A stretch of 64,000 bases of DNA. Source: Paenibacillus athensensis (GTDB taxonomy: Bacteria > Bacillota > Bacilli > Paenibacillales > NBRC-103111). The translations under genes were made by a program, and so were the position numbers. Shown here piece by piece: positions 35,591-44,674 of this stretch. The notes under the pieces are model-generated. The model was not told the DNA's origin and searched no databases. It saw nothing but the letters and a program-made list of their open reading frames with translations. The DNA is taken from positions 186,001 through 250,000 of the forward strand of contig NZ_MYFO02000003.1 in assembly GCF_004514475.2 (NCBI RefSeq), read 5' to 3'. Every line of letters begins with the position of its first letter. Within the stretch, counting starts at the first letter, position 1.

Positions 35591-36151
35591 ATGCTGCAAA
35601 CGCCCTTTCAGGCCGCTTCGGCTATTGCGCCGGTTCATGCCGGTATGCTGCCGGAAAAAGACAATCTCTACACAATTCTCGCCGATTTGAAACGAACCGC
35701 GCGCGAGTATACGACTGCCGTCACTGAGTCGAAAAATCCCCACATCCGCCAGCTGTTCACCGCGCTGCTGGACAGCACGCTCGCGATGCAGGGCCGGTTG
35801 TATGAGCAAATGCAGCTCAACAGCATGTACAACGCCTCATCGCCGGCGCTGCGTCAGGAGCTGGACAAGCAGCTGCATCAATACGCGCAAACCGAGCAGG
35901 AGACCGCGATGTTCCTGGATCAAACGCTGGGCGCAGGAACACGCTCGGTCGGCTCGCCGCCTCACCTGCAAGCAGGCTTGGCACAGCCAATGACATCGGC
36001 CCCGCAGCCTCATCTGCAGCCGATGATGCAGGGCGCGCCAAGCTCGTACGCGCAGCTGCACCCGCACATGCAGGAGCAGCCGCATCCGTATCCTTCGCCG
36101 TTTGGCGGAACCGGCTTTCCACAAGCGAGCCGCCCTCTGCCGTATATGTAG
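35591..36151 (+). CDS. CotF-family spore coat protein with Pro/Gln/His-rich tail
   Basis: The 186-residue protein has a ferritin-like CotF region (residues 20-115: LPEKDNLYTILADLKRTAREYTTAVTES) and a C-terminal tail of about 70 residues rich in Pro, Gln, His and Ser, ending LPYM. Such tails are common in coat or surface-exposed spore proteins. The gene lies 30 bp after the smaller paralog and ends at a strong bidirectional terminator. Confidence 0.78.
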   Translation: MLQTPFQAASAIAPVHAGMLPEKDNLYTILADLKRTAREYTTAVTESKNPHIRQLFTALLDSTLAMQGRLYEQMQLNSMYNASSPALRQELDKQLHQYAQTEQETAMFLDQTLGAGTRSVGSPPHLQAGLAQPMTSAPQPHLQPMMQGAPSSYAQLHPHMQEQPHPYPSPFGGTGFPQASRPLPYM

Positions 36152-36177
36152 CTTGCAGCGGCATGATAGATGCGCGC

Positions 36178-36224
36178 AAAGCCCCGCCGCACGGTCCGAG
36201 CATTCGGCCGCCGGCGGGGCTTTA
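36178..36224. terminator. Bidirectional terminator
   Basis: AAAGCCCCGCCG pairs perfectly with CGGCGGGGCTTT. It separates the convergent coat-protein and anti-sigma genes. Confidence 0.88.
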
Positions 36225-36226
36225 TG

Positions 36227-37642
36227 TTATTGTGCCGGGCGCAGATACATCGCGGTCCGGTCAATCCAATTTTGCACATAATGATCGGTCGCCCACTGCG
36301 CCATGACGAGTTGTTCGCCCGGCTTGAGCGGAATGCTGAGCAGCGGAGCGCCGCCGGGGGCTTGACCGTAAGGGTAGACGTTCAGCTTGCCGTTTTCGAA
36401 GATGGCAATTATATCGTTCATCGGGGAGCTGAGCGCGTCGGTCGCGTCGGGCCATGTCGCTTTAATGTCCTTCCACGAGCAGCAAAGATCGTCGTAGGCG
36501 ACGACCTGATCGGGCAGCTCGCGCGGAAAATCGCGCAGGATATAGCTTTCGGACTGCGAGCTGCGCTGGAGAATCGGCTCGGCCAGCTTGGCGCTCCAAC
36601 GGCCGGGGTCGCGTCCCACCGTCCAGCTTGCTGCGGTTATTTGCGGATTGACTTCGGGAGCCAGACGCTTGCCGTTAAATTCGTCCAGCAGACTGCCGAT
36701 GGAAGCGCCGAACACATCGGTCAGCAGGATGCGGGATTTGGCGCTGCCCGCGGAAAGAGCGTCGGCCGCTGCCGCTTGGACCAGCTGTGGCAAGGTGCGC
36801 ACGCTGACGCGGTCGGTGCTGCTGCGCGCTCCCGAAGCCGACACGGCGGCTTGCGATTCAGCGACGGATACGTATTGATTCCCGGCAAAAACCAGTGTCT
36901 CCACGTGTTGAAGCTGCTCGGACGGGTCTTCGTCGCGGAAGCTTGGGACGGGAGTCGGCTGATCGGCCAAATGCGCGGTCAAAACCTGATATTGGTCCGT
37001 GGCCGTGGTGCCGGTCATAGCTTCAATTTTCCAAAAATCCTGCTTGTAGGGCATCAGAATGCCGCTGCCTTCTGCGGTTTTTTGCAGTTGGCCGCGCACG
37101 GGAGCAATCAGCATCGTCCGGTACGTGCTGTAGCGGACAGAGGGCTGCTGTGCGGCTCCCGCCTTGTCATGCTCGGTGCGCAAGCCCAGCAGCAGCGCGG
37201 AAGTCATGCTCGGGGGAGCAGGCGTATCGTCGGCGGATGCGACCGCTGCGGTTTTCGCGTTGAGCGCGCCAGCCACGCTTCTGTACGCATAGAGCGCGTC
37301 CCACGGAATGATCAGTACGGCGGCCAATACGGCAGTGGCGCTGCCGACGATCAGCATGGGCCGCCAGTAGCGGCGCTTGCGGCTTCGGCGTTCGATCTCC
37401 TGCTCAATGCGGCGCTGCAGCCGGGAGTTGAAGCCGGAGGTATGCAGCGGACCGGGGGAGATTTTGCGGTTTAACCGCTCCAGCTCATCCGCCCCCGGCG
37501 CATTCGCGGCGCGGCCCGTCTCAGAGCCGGCGCGCTGTTCCGGTGCGCGTCCCTCCTGCTGATCCTGCGGCCCGGACGGCAGCTCCTGCGGGTCCCGCGG
37601 CTCGCCCGGCTTGCCGGAGTCAGATTGATTCAAGAGCTTCAC
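36227..37642 (-). CDS. Probable membrane anti-sigma factor
   Basis: The 471-residue protein has a charged, low-complexity N-terminal cytoplasmic part (about 95 residues), one transmembrane helix (PMLIVGSATAVLAAVLIIPW) and a large extracytoplasmic domain of about 345 residues with no family that I recognise. Its gene overlaps the end of the ECF sigma gene, the usual arrangement for a cognate membrane-bound anti-sigma factor. No zinc-binding HxxxCxxC motif is seen. The GTG at 37642 or the TTG at 37633 may be the true start. Confidence 0.7.
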   Translation of the reverse strand: MKLLNQSDSGKPGEPRDPQELPSGPQDQQEGRAPEQRAGSETGRAANAPGADELERLNRKISPGPLHTSGFNSRLQRRIEQEIERRSRKRRYWRPMLIVGSATAVLAAVLIIPWDALYAYRSVAGALNAKTAAVASADDTPAPPSMTSALLLGLRTEHDKAGAAQQPSVRYSTYRTMLIAPVRGQLQKTAEGSGILMPYKQDFWKIEAMTGTTATDQYQVLTAHLADQPTPVPSFRDEDPSEQLQHVETLVFAGNQYVSVAESQAAVSASGARSSTDRVSVRTLPQLVQAAAADALSAGSAKSRILLTDVFGASIGSLLDEFNGKRLAPEVNPQITAASWTVGRDPGRWSAKLAEPILQRSSQSESYILRDFPRELPDQVVAYDDLCCSWKDIKATWPDATDALSSPMNDIIAIFENGKLNVYPYGQAPGGAPLLSIPLKPGEQLVMAQWATDHYVQNWIDRTAMYLRPAQ

Positions 37643-38186
37643 GCTCCTTCAGCTGCAGCACCTTCAGTCTGGCATGGTGCAGCCGGGATTTCACCGTTCC
37701 TTCGGAGATGCGCAGCACAGCGGCCATTTCCTTGGTCGACAGCTGGTAATGGGCGTGCAGAATGAGGATTTCCCGATATTTGGCGGGCAAGGAAATCACT
37801 TTTTTCCATATATCGCTGGCATATAGCTTCTCCATTGCTTCGTTCTCGGCAGACGGGCAGGTGCCGGTCGAGCCGATGAAACCCACGAGCGTTACTTTTT
37901 TCCAGAACGCTTTGCGCAGATAATCGTAAGTGGTGTTGCGGGTGATCGTTAACAGCCACGTTTTCACCGAGGATTCCCCGCGGAAGGTCGTCAAGTTCTT
38001 GTATACTTTCAGGAAGGCATCCTGCGTAATATCGTCGGCCAAATCCATATTGCGGCAGATGCTGAAGGCGTAATTCCAGACGTCATTGCCGTAGGCTTCC
38101 ATTAAATTGCGCAGAATCGCTTTCTGGTCGGTTGCTTCCGAAACATATTTCAAATAATCAAACACATGCACTCCGGTCGTCTCCAT
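37620..38186 (-). CDS. ECF RNA polymerase sigma factor
   Basis: The 188-residue protein has sigma region 2 (YAFSICRNMDLADDITQDAFLKVYKNLTTF) and region 4 (LPAKYREILILHAHYQLSTKEMAAVLRISEGTVKSRLHHAR). It directs transcription of an envelope-stress-type regulon. The ATG at 38186 follows GAGGTGA. It is translationally coupled to the downstream membrane protein, its presumed anti-sigma. Confidence 0.9.
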   Translation of the reverse strand: METTGVHVFDYLKYVSEATDQKAILRNLMEAYGNDVWNYAFSICRNMDLADDITQDAFLKVYKNLTTFRGESSVKTWLLTITRNTTYDYLRKAFWKKVTLVGFIGSTGTCPSAENEAMEKLYASDIWKKVISLPAKYREILILHAHYQLSTKEMAAVLRISEGTVKSRLHHARLKVLQLKEREALESI

Positions 38187-38350
38187 ACTCTCACCTCGAT
38201 GAATTAGACGCGCCATTCGGAGAAAAGTTCACCGGATCGCCAAAAAAAGTTGGGCCGCAAGCCGCGCTTGCCTGTCGTCTGGGCGGAAGTAACGCAGTAT
38301 ACTGGAGAAGACCGACTTCAAACGGAGCCAAAGGTAAGGAGCGTGCGGTA

Positions 38351-39217
38351 TTGGACCATCTCGACCTTTTATATACAACGTATAAGCCGTTGTTGTTTTC
38401 GATCGCTTACCGGATGCTGGGTTCGGTGTCCGATGCAGAGGATATGGTGCATGACGCGTTTCTTGGCGCGCAGCGGGTGCCGGAGGAGGAGGTGCGCCAT
38501 CCCAAGGCCTATTTGTGCAAAATGGTCGTCAACCGCTGCATCGACTTCGCCCAATCGGCGCGCAAGCAGCGCGAGGTCTATGTCGGTCCGTGGCTGCCCG
38601 AGCCGCTGCTGGCCGGGACCGGCGGCGATCCGCAGCAGGATGTCGAGCGCAGTGAGACGTTGTCTTATGCGTTTCTGGTTTGTCTGGAGATGCTGACGCC
38701 GGTGGAGCGGGCCGTGTTTATTTTGCGCGAGGCGTTTGCGTATACGTATGCCGAAATTGCCGAGATTGTCGGCAAAACCGAAGCGAATTGCCGTCAGTTG
38801 TACGCGCGCGTCAAGCGCAGCCTGCAGGACGGCTTGCCGGCAGCGCAGCCGGAGCCCGCGGAATCGCGGCAGCTGCTGGAGCAGTTTCTCCGCGCGGCCC
38901 GTACCGGCGACATGGCGGCGCTGCTGCGGGCGCTCAGCGAAGACGCGGCATTGTATTCCGACGGCGGCGGCAAGGCGCAGGCGGCCACCAAGCCGATTTT
39001 CGGTCCCGAGCGCGTGGCGGCATTTCTCGCCGGATTGGGTACGAAGGGGAGCGGGCGCGGGGAAGCGGATATCGTGACCATGAACGGTCATTATGGCTTG
39101 CTGCTCAAAGAAAACGGCAGGATCGTGACGGCGATCAACTGGGAAATCGACGGCGCGGGCCGCATTCGCCGGGTATATTTGCTGCGCAACCCCGACAAGC
39201 TGCTGCGTCTTTCTTAG
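38351..39217 (+). CDS. ECF41/SigJ-type sigma factor with SnoaL-like tail
   Basis: The 288-residue protein has sigma region 2 (FSIAYRMLGSVSDAEDMVHDAFL), region 4 (LTPVERAVFILREAFAYTYAEIAEIVGKTEANCRQL) and a C-terminal SnoaL_2-like domain (about 190-288) ending INWEIDGAGRIRRVYLLRNPDKL. In the ECF41 group this tail acts as a built-in regulator. The usual partner, a carboxymuconolactone-decarboxylase or oxidoreductase gene, is not adjacent. The start is TTG at 38351, 9 nt after AAGGAG. The TAG stop coincides with the 4-bp repeat bounding the mobile element that follows. Confidence 0.87.
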   Translation: MDHLDLLYTTYKPLLFSIAYRMLGSVSDAEDMVHDAFLGAQRVPEEEVRHPKAYLCKMVVNRCIDFAQSARKQREVYVGPWLPEPLLAGTGGDPQQDVERSETLSYAFLVCLEMLTPVERAVFILREAFAYTYAEIAEIVGKTEANCRQLYARVKRSLQDGLPAAQPEPAESRQLLEQFLRAARTGDMAALLRALSEDAALYSDGGGKAQAATKPIFGPERVAAFLAGLGTKGSGRGEADIVTMNGHYGLLLKENGRIVTAINWEIDGAGRIRRVYLLRNPDKLLRLS

Positions 39218-39381
39218 AAGTCCGGTGAAAAACCAGTGTCCTCCGGTCGATAGCGGTTTCCACTCGCTGGTGTAGCTTTCGATGGAATGACCCCGTTTGG
39301 GGTGAAAATCCGCCTACAAAGGCGACCGCTGACGCTGTTCCAACTCCCTATCGACTCTCCGGCCACTTTTTCACCGGACTT
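39218..39381 (+). mobile_element. 164-bp MITE-like element, copy A
   Basis: The element starts AAGTCCGGTGAAAAA and ends with its exact reverse complement (15-bp terminal inverted repeats). It is flanked by direct TTAG repeats (39214-39217 and 39382-39385). It has internal small hairpins such as CCCC-GTTT-GGGG and CGCC-TACAAA-GGCG and no reading frame. A 96%-identical inverted copy is at 47005-47168. It looks like a non-autonomous element mobilised by a transposase encoded elsewhere, or a repeated structured intergenic element. Confidence 0.82.
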
Positions 39382-39546
39382 TTAGAGCCGGGCCGCAAGC
39401 CTTGCAGGCGGGCGTTGGCCGGCTGAACTCACCGCTGCAAAATCGGCTTGATTCATGCCCGTCCCAAGCAGGAATTGACCGCTTCGAACCCGAAATCAGG
39501 TAGGCGGAAGGCCTTTACGGCCTATCTGATGGAAGAATGGGGGCGG

Positions 39547-41259
39547 ATGAGGATGACGGTGTTTTGGAGATCGATTCGCTTTAAATTTATAATCGGATTT
39601 ACAGCCTTGATTGTGTTGTTTGCGGGTTCGGGGGGACTGGCGCTCCAGATGACCCAGAAGACGCATGACAGCGCCGATGCGCAGGAGAGCAGCGTGGATT
39701 CGCAGGAGGCGGCGCTGGCCCTCAAATCGAGCGTAGGCGTTCTCTACAGCTTGCAGGCGGATTTGATTATTAACGACAACCCCGACGTCATTCCTGAATA
39801 TAAAGCGCAGGCGCAGCGGTTTTTGACCGCTGTGCAGGCGATACGGCCGATTGCGGAGGGGCAGCGGGCGCTGTTGGAGGAACTGCGGACCCGCAGTGGC
39901 GAGTATGTGGCGATGTTCGATCAGATTGAAGCGATTTATCGGGCAAAAAGCGGCTACAGCGCCGTGGAGCTCCGCGACGCCTACCGTGTCGCCGACGATG
40001 CGACCGACGAGGTGAAAAACCGTGTTTTTGCGCTTTGCGACCAGATTATTGCTGCGGACGGAGAGGCTTATGTTGAAGCGCAGCGCTTGCTGGACGACAG
40101 CCTCGCCCGCTTGCGGCAAGCGCTGCTGATCGGCGTAGCCGTCGTTCTGGCCGTCGGGCTGACGCTGGCGTTTGTGCTGGAGCGGATGGTCACGCGGCCG
40201 CTTGGCCGGGCGGTGGCGTTCCTGCGGCGCGTCGCCGGCGGCGATCTGACGGAGCGCATCCTGCGGCACAGCAGCGATGAGACGGGCCTTTTGACGCGCT
40301 CCTGCAACGAGATGGCCGATCAGCTGTCCGCGCTGCTGCGCGAGACGGCCGCGAACGCCGAGCAGGTCGGCCGTCTTGGCGGGCAGCTCAGCACGAATGC
40401 GCAGACGACCATTCAGGCCTCCGAGCGTATCGCCCGCGTCATCGAGCGCGTCGCCGAAGGCAACGCCGCGCAAAACACCAGCGCAGCGGAAAGCGCCCGC
40501 GCGATGGAGGAGATGGCGGCCGGCATCCAGCGGATTGCCGAGTCGTCCTCGTCCGTAGCGGCGGCGTCGCTGGAAGCGGAAGCGGACGCCAAGAGCGGCC
40601 GGACGGCCATCGACGAGTCGGTCCGGCAGATGGGCCGCATTCGCGAAACCGTCGCTGCGTCCGGCCGGATCATCGACCGCGTAGGCCAGCGCTCCGGCGA
40701 TATTCAGCAAATTGTCGATGTCATTGGCACAATGGCCACGCAGACGAATTTGCTGGCGCTTAACGCGTCGATTGAAGCGGCGCGCGCCGGCGAGCACGGC
40801 AAAGGCTTCGCTGTCGTGGCGGGCGAGGTGCGCAAGCTGGCCGAGCAATCGGTGCAAGCCGCCGGCCGGATTTCCGAGATGATTCAAGGCATCCGCACGG
40901 ACACGGCGCTATCGGTTGACGCCATGCAGGAGGTGGCGCGCGAGGTGCAGACCGGCGTGGAGCTGATGGAGGACTGCGACGGCCGGTTCGCCGGCATTTT
41001 GCGGGCCATCGAGAATATCGCCGATCAGGTGCAGGACTTGTCGGCGGCGTCGGAGGAGATGTCGGCGGGCTCCGAGCAGGTCGCAGCTTCGCTGGTGCAT
41101 ATGGCCCACCAGGCGCAGGAAGCGGCGCAGCAGTCCGGAGCGGTGGCCGGCGAGACGCAGGCCCAGCTCAAGGCGATGGAGGATATCACCGCTTCGACGG
41201 TTTCGCTGGCAGCGACGACGCAGGGACTGCAAACGGCGGTGCAGCAGTTCAGGATGTAG
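39547..41259 (+). CDS. Methyl-accepting chemotaxis protein
   Basis: The ~570-residue receptor has an N-terminal transmembrane helix, an extracytoplasmic helical domain (about 40-190), a second helix ([19 protein letters not shown]), a HAMP domain ([22 protein letters not shown]) and the cytoplasmic signalling domain with hairpin tip [32 protein letters not shown]. It senses a ligand outside the cell and controls CheA. The start is uncertain among 39529, 39547 and 39553. Its end overlaps the convergent membrane-protein gene by 11 bp. Confidence 0.9.
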   Translation: MRMTVFWRSIRFKFIIGFTALIVLFAGSGGLALQMTQKTHDSADAQESSVDSQEAALALKSSVGVLYSLQADLIINDNPDVIPEYKAQAQRFLTAVQAIRPIAEGQRALLEELRTRSGEYVAMFDQIEAIYRAKSGYSAVELRDAYRVADDATDEVKNRVFALCDQIIAADGEAYVEAQRLLDDSLARLRQALLIGVAVVLAVGLTLAFVLERMVTRPLGRAVAFLRRVAGGDLTERILRHSSDETGLLTRSCNEMADQLSALLRETAANAEQVGRLGGQLSTNAQTTIQASERIARVIERVAEGNAAQNTSAAESARAMEEMAAGIQRIAESSSSVAAASLEAEADAKSGRTAIDESVRQMGRIRETVAASGRIIDRVGQRSGDIQQIVDVIGTMATQTNLLALNASIEAARAGEHGKGFAVVAGEVRKLAEQSVQAAGRISEMIQGIRTDTALSVDAMQEVAREVQTGVELMEDCDGRFAGILRAIENIADQVQDLSAASEEMSAGSEQVAASLVHMAHQAQEAAQQSGAVAGETQAQLKAMEDITASTVSLAATTQGLQTAVQQFRM

Positions 41260-42610
41260 CGGGACCCGGCCTGCCCGGCTTGGGGGACAGCCGGTCGCTA
41301 TCGCCCGAAGCTCCGCCCGGACGGGCCGCATGGTCCGCACGGTCCGGCTGCTCCGGATCGCCCGGCCGACCCGGAATGCCAGTGCGGCCTACCGTAATCG
41401 CGCGATGCTCCCACAGCAGCCTTTCGATAAAAGGGGCTTCTGTGGCCTGCGTCTCGACGAGCAGAGTGACTTCGGGCAGCCGTCCTTTGCGGACACCGGC
41501 CTTTTTCCCGGAGCCTGCAGCGAGCATACTATAGATCAGCATCGTGCTGGCGAATCCGCCAACGGCAGCGATAATGCCCCAGATGATTGGTCCCCAGTCG
41601 AGGATGAAGCCGAGGCTCATGCCGATCACACTGGCGGCGGTGGCGACGGCGATGGCGATTTCAATCGCCTTGAGGATCCGTTCCGACGATGGAATGTTGG
41701 ACGAAACCTTGTCAGGCGCAAGGTCCATCAGCACCGGCAACGTGCGGCTGCGCGGGACGCCCCGCTGCTCAAGCGCCGTCAGCGCTTGCTCCAGCTCAAT
41801 GGAATGCTCGAAGACAGCGGCTACCCAGAGGAGGCAATCCGGCGGCAAGGCTGCCGAAGGACGGTTCAACGTCCCGTAACGATCGGCGAGAAATTGCTTT
41901 TGCTCCAAGCGGAAGACGCGGTTGTCCTCGATGGTCGTCAAATAGGAATGGTAGATGCTGCCCCCGGCCACCGACGGCATGAACAGCAGCCACTGGGGAT
42001 GCAGCGCAGCCAGCGCTTGCTTGTGCAGGCCGTTAAACAGCAGATGCAGCGATTCGTAAGCATGGGAAAGCGTAATGTACATCCACCACCAAAAAATGCC
42101 GTAGATGCCCAGCCCAAGCCGCTGATTGTACAGCTGGCCCAGACCGGGGAAAAACATCGAACAGATTGCGGCAGCCAAAGGCTGGCGCTTGGCAAGGAAC
42201 TGAATGCCGGACGGCTTCATGGAAAAAGGGCGGATTCGCGCATTCTCCGCTTCTGCCAGCGGTACGAGCCGGTTGACTTCCCGGCAATAGCAGCAGCTGT
42301 CCCAAATGGCGAAAAAATAAATCAGCATATACCCGAACATCCATCTCGGCTGGACGATCGCTTTGGCCATATCGAAGCGGCCGCAAAACGAATAGACCAT
42401 CGCCAGATTGATGCCCGACAGCGAATTGATAATGACCTCGGATAAGGTCAGCGCCACACCGGTCACATATTTTTGCAGCAAAAAATGTCCGAAGCCTGGA
42501 AACGCTGCCGACCACCATGCAATAATATAAGGGTTGCGTTTCTGCAAATGGATGATGCCAGATTGACTGACCAAGGCGAGTGGACGCCTTGCGCTGGAGA
42601 TTTCGTTCAC
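41249..42610 (-). CDS. Multi-spanning membrane protein, unknown function
   Basis: The ~453-residue protein has repeated short hydrophobic blocks like [21 protein letters not shown] and [28 protein letters not shown], reminiscent of TM2/DUF5683-type FPGxGqxY motifs present twice, and a C-terminal pair of helices followed by a basic, Pro-rich tail. I do not know a function. GTG at 42610, 6 nt after GAGGTG, is preferred over the GTG at 42619. Confidence 0.7.
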   Translation of the reverse strand: MNEISSARRPLALVSQSGIIHLQKRNPYIIAWWSAAFPGFGHFLLQKYVTGVALTLSEVIINSLSGINLAMVYSFCGRFDMAKAIVQPRWMFGYMLIYFFAIWDSCCYCREVNRLVPLAEAENARIRPFSMKPSGIQFLAKRQPLAAAICSMFFPGLGQLYNQRLGLGIYGIFWWWMYITLSHAYESLHLLFNGLHKQALAALHPQWLLFMPSVAGGSIYHSYLTTIEDNRVFRLEQKQFLADRYGTLNRPSAALPPDCLLWVAAVFEHSIELEQALTALEQRGVPRSRTLPVLMDLAPDKVSSNIPSSERILKAIEIAIAVATAASVIGMSLGFILDWGPIIWGIIAAVGGFASTMLIYSMLAAGSGKKAGVRKGRLPEVTLLVETQATEAPFIERLLWEHRAITVGRTGIPGRPGDPEQPDRADHAARPGGASGDSDRLSPKPGRPGPATS

Positions 42611-42687
42611 CGACAGCACCTCTTTTTTCTTGATAATGGAATAGTATTACAAAAATTGGATTTTTTCATGCGGAGAGGAAGAGAACC

Positions 42688-43137
42688 ATGAATTTTTTGG
42701 AGCATGTGTACGACCATGTTCGCTCCGGCAAAATTAACAATTATCCGCAGCCCGTCGCTTTGAATCTGGGGCTGGCGTACACGATGCAGCTGCCCGACCG
42801 CAAAACGAGCCTGTTCTGGCTGCCGTATGAATTTACGGGGCTTGCCTATATCGACTTGGGGCATCAAGTGAACATCTATCCGTATTACCGGGGAGCCGTC
42901 ATTGAAGAGGTCGAGCTGTCGCGCGGCACCGATCTGCACAAGCCGCAAACCGAGGAAGCGTTCATGAAGCAGCTGTACGTCAGCGGCTGGGAGCTGCATA
43001 AGGCGCTGGCTGAAGAGAAATACCAATACCTGCAGGGCAGTGCCGCCGATTACATTGCCAAAATGTACGGCTTTGTCGATTGGCTGCGCTATTATAATTC
43101 CGCTCGCGATATCGGTACGGGCAAGCGAATGGGGTAA
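42688..43137 (+). CDS. Conserved hypothetical protein
   Basis: The 149-residue soluble protein is rich in aromatic residues (LFWLPYEFTGLAYIDLG, VNIYPYYRG, YGFVDWLRYYN) with acidic stretches. There are no Cys, signal or membrane segments. I do not recognise a domain. The ATG is preceded by GAGAGGAAGAG. It lies 17 bp upstream of the SDR gene, so the two are probably co-transcribed. Confidence 0.65.
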   Translation: MNFLEHVYDHVRSGKINNYPQPVALNLGLAYTMQLPDRKTSLFWLPYEFTGLAYIDLGHQVNIYPYYRGAVIEEVELSRGTDLHKPQTEEAFMKQLYVSGWELHKALAEEKYQYLQGSAADYIAKMYGFVDWLRYYNSARDIGTGKRMG

Positions 43138-43154
43138 GGTAGGGGGACATGACT

Positions 43155-43874
43155 ATGACGATGAAGCAAATTTGCGTCACCGGGGCCGATCGCGGCGTCG
43201 GGCTGGCGCTGACCACGCTGCTGCTGGAAGCGGGCGGCGAGGTGTTTGCCGGACAATACTCGCCGGGAGCTGCGCTCGCCGGGCTGGCTGCGCGTTTCCC
43301 GCAGAAGCTGCACGTTCTGCCGCTCGACGTTGCCGACAGCGCCAGCGTCAAGGAGGCGGCTGCGCGCATTGCGGCGCATACGGAGAAGCTGGATGTGCTG
43401 TTTAATAATGCCGCGATTCTCGGCGATATTGAGGCAAGCGTGGAGGATGAGCTGGATTTTGCCGAGATGCAGGCGGTTTACAATGTCAATGCGCTTGGCG
43501 CGCTGCGCGTCTCGAATGCGCTGACGCCGCTGCTGCTGCGCGGAGCGGACAAGCTGATCGTCAATATTTCGTCGGAGGCGGGCAGCATCGGCGATTGCGA
43601 ACGGACGAGCTGGTTTGCCTATTGCATGTCCAAATCTGCGCTCAACATGCAAACGGCGCTGATTCACAACCGGCTGCGGCCGCAGGGTGGAATGGCCGTC
43701 GCTGTGCATCCGGGCTGGGTGCAGACCTATATGCGCGGCGTCAAGGATGAAGCGGCGACGCTAACGCCTGAGCAATCTGCGGCCGGCATTGTCGAAACGG
43801 CTCAGCGGCTCGCTGCGGAGCGCCCGGAGAAGGCGGCGTTCGTTGACTATGCCGGCCGGCCGCTGCCGTGGTGA
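43155..43874 (+). CDS. Short-chain dehydrogenase/reductase
   Basis: The ~239-residue enzyme has the NAD(P)-binding TGADRGVGLA, NNAAILGD, and the catalytic Ser, Tyr and Lys in ISSEAG and YCMSKSALN. It reduces or oxidises a small carbonyl or alcohol. A similar fold serves C-factor-like proteins. The ATG at 43155 is 8 nt after GGGGG; 43149 is possible. A strong terminator follows. Confidence 0.87.
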   Translation: MTMKQICVTGADRGVGLALTTLLLEAGGEVFAGQYSPGAALAGLAARFPQKLHVLPLDVADSASVKEAAARIAAHTEKLDVLFNNAAILGDIEASVEDELDFAEMQAVYNVNALGALRVSNALTPLLLRGADKLIVNISSEAGSIGDCERTSWFAYCMSKSALNMQTALIHNRLRPQGGMAVAVHPGWVQTYMRGVKDEAATLTPEQSAAGIVETAQRLAAERPEKAAFVDYAGRPLPW

Positions 43875-43878
43875 AACG

Positions 43879-43915
43879 ATCCAAGTAACGGCAATATCGT
43901 TGCTTGGATTTTTTT
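43879..43915 (+). terminator. Terminator after the SDR gene
   Basis: ATCCAAGTAACG pairs with CGTTGCTTGGAT (one mismatch), followed by seven T. Confidence 0.9.
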
Positions 43916-43937
43916 GTTTTTGCCTATTATTGGCATC

Positions 43938-43965
43938 TAACAAAATGGCGCTGTTCGACCGATAG
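43938..43965 (+). promoter_or_regulatory. Candidate sigma-D promoter for the first CheY gene
   Basis: TAAC-N16-aCCGATAg resembles the motility sigma-factor consensus TAAA-N15-GCCGATAT. The same TAA-to-CCGATA spacing occurs upstream of the FapA-like gene. Confidence 0.4.
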
Positions 43966-44084
43966 ATAGAGTAGAAGCCGTTGAAAATAAGGAATTGCAG
44001 CTAGAGGCCTCAGCTGCCTCGGGGAACAGACAGCACGATCGGCATCAGGCAGAACAACATGAATATGTTCCGGGAGGTGGCCTT

Positions 44085-44447
44085 GTGACCAAGGTATTGA
44101 TTGTGGACGACGCCGCAGTCTTGCGTGCGGATATGAAAGCGATGATTACGGGAATGGGCTGCGAGGTGGTTGCGGAGGCTTGCAACGGGCAGGAAGCGGT
44201 ACAAGCGTACAAGCTGTATCAGCCCGATTTGGTTACGATGGATGTGACCATGCCGCAGATGGACGGGATCACGGCGGCGCGCTCGATTCTGGAGCATGAC
44301 CCGGCGGCGAAGATTGTGATGTGTTCGGCAATGGGCCAGCAGAAGGTGGTGCTGGACGCCATTCACGCCGGAGTGAAGGAATTTATCGTCAGGCCGTTCG
44401 ACCGATTGCGGGCGATCGAATCGATCAGGAACGTGCTGGCTCGTTAA
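44085..44447 (+). CDS. CheY-like response regulator with Lys-to-Arg change
   Basis: The 120-residue single receiver domain has the acidic pair D8/D9, phosphoacceptor D53 (TMDVTMPQMDG) and S81. The conserved Lys of the VKPF motif is Arg103 (IVRPFD, codon at 44391). It is about 72% identical by hand count to the receiver at 46568, which keeps Lys103. In E. coli CheY this Lys is needed for the phosphorylation-driven switch, so this copy may be a phosphate sink or otherwise altered. The start is GTG at 44085, 4 nt after GGGAGGTGG. Confidence 0.9.
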   Translation: MTKVLIVDDAAVLRADMKAMITGMGCEVVAEACNGQEAVQAYKLYQPDLVTMDVTMPQMDGITAARSILEHDPAAKIVMCSAMGQQKVVLDAIHAGVKEFIVRPFDRLRAIESIRNVLAR

Positions 44448-44477
44448 CGGCGGAGCCGGAGCGGATCAAGCTATTCA

Positions 44478-44516
44478 GACATTCGTTGGACATTCTTCCG
44501 GCTGAATGTCTTTTTT
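44478..44516 (+). terminator. Terminator after the first CheY gene
   Basis: GACATTC pairs with GAATGTC and is followed by six T, separating the first CheY gene from the FapA gene. Confidence 0.8.
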
Positions 44517-44590
44517 ATACCTTTTTGACGATAAATATCTTCATGTTTACGGGATTCGAGGAAGATCATGGATTTTTTTTGCGGACAAGC

Positions 44591-44621
44591 TAAATAAATT
44601 CGCCAATATATCCGATACAAT
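44591..44621 (+). promoter_or_regulatory. Candidate sigma-D promoter for the FapA/CheY pair
   Basis: TAAA-N16-tCCGATAc (44591-44618) matches the sigma-D pattern with a one-base longer spacer. An overlapping TACAAT (44616-44621) could serve sigma-A instead. Confidence 0.42.
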
Positions 44622-44674
44622 ATATGGAAATCAAGAGGCGTTTCGTGAGGAACGAAGGACAGGGGGAGTGGGCT

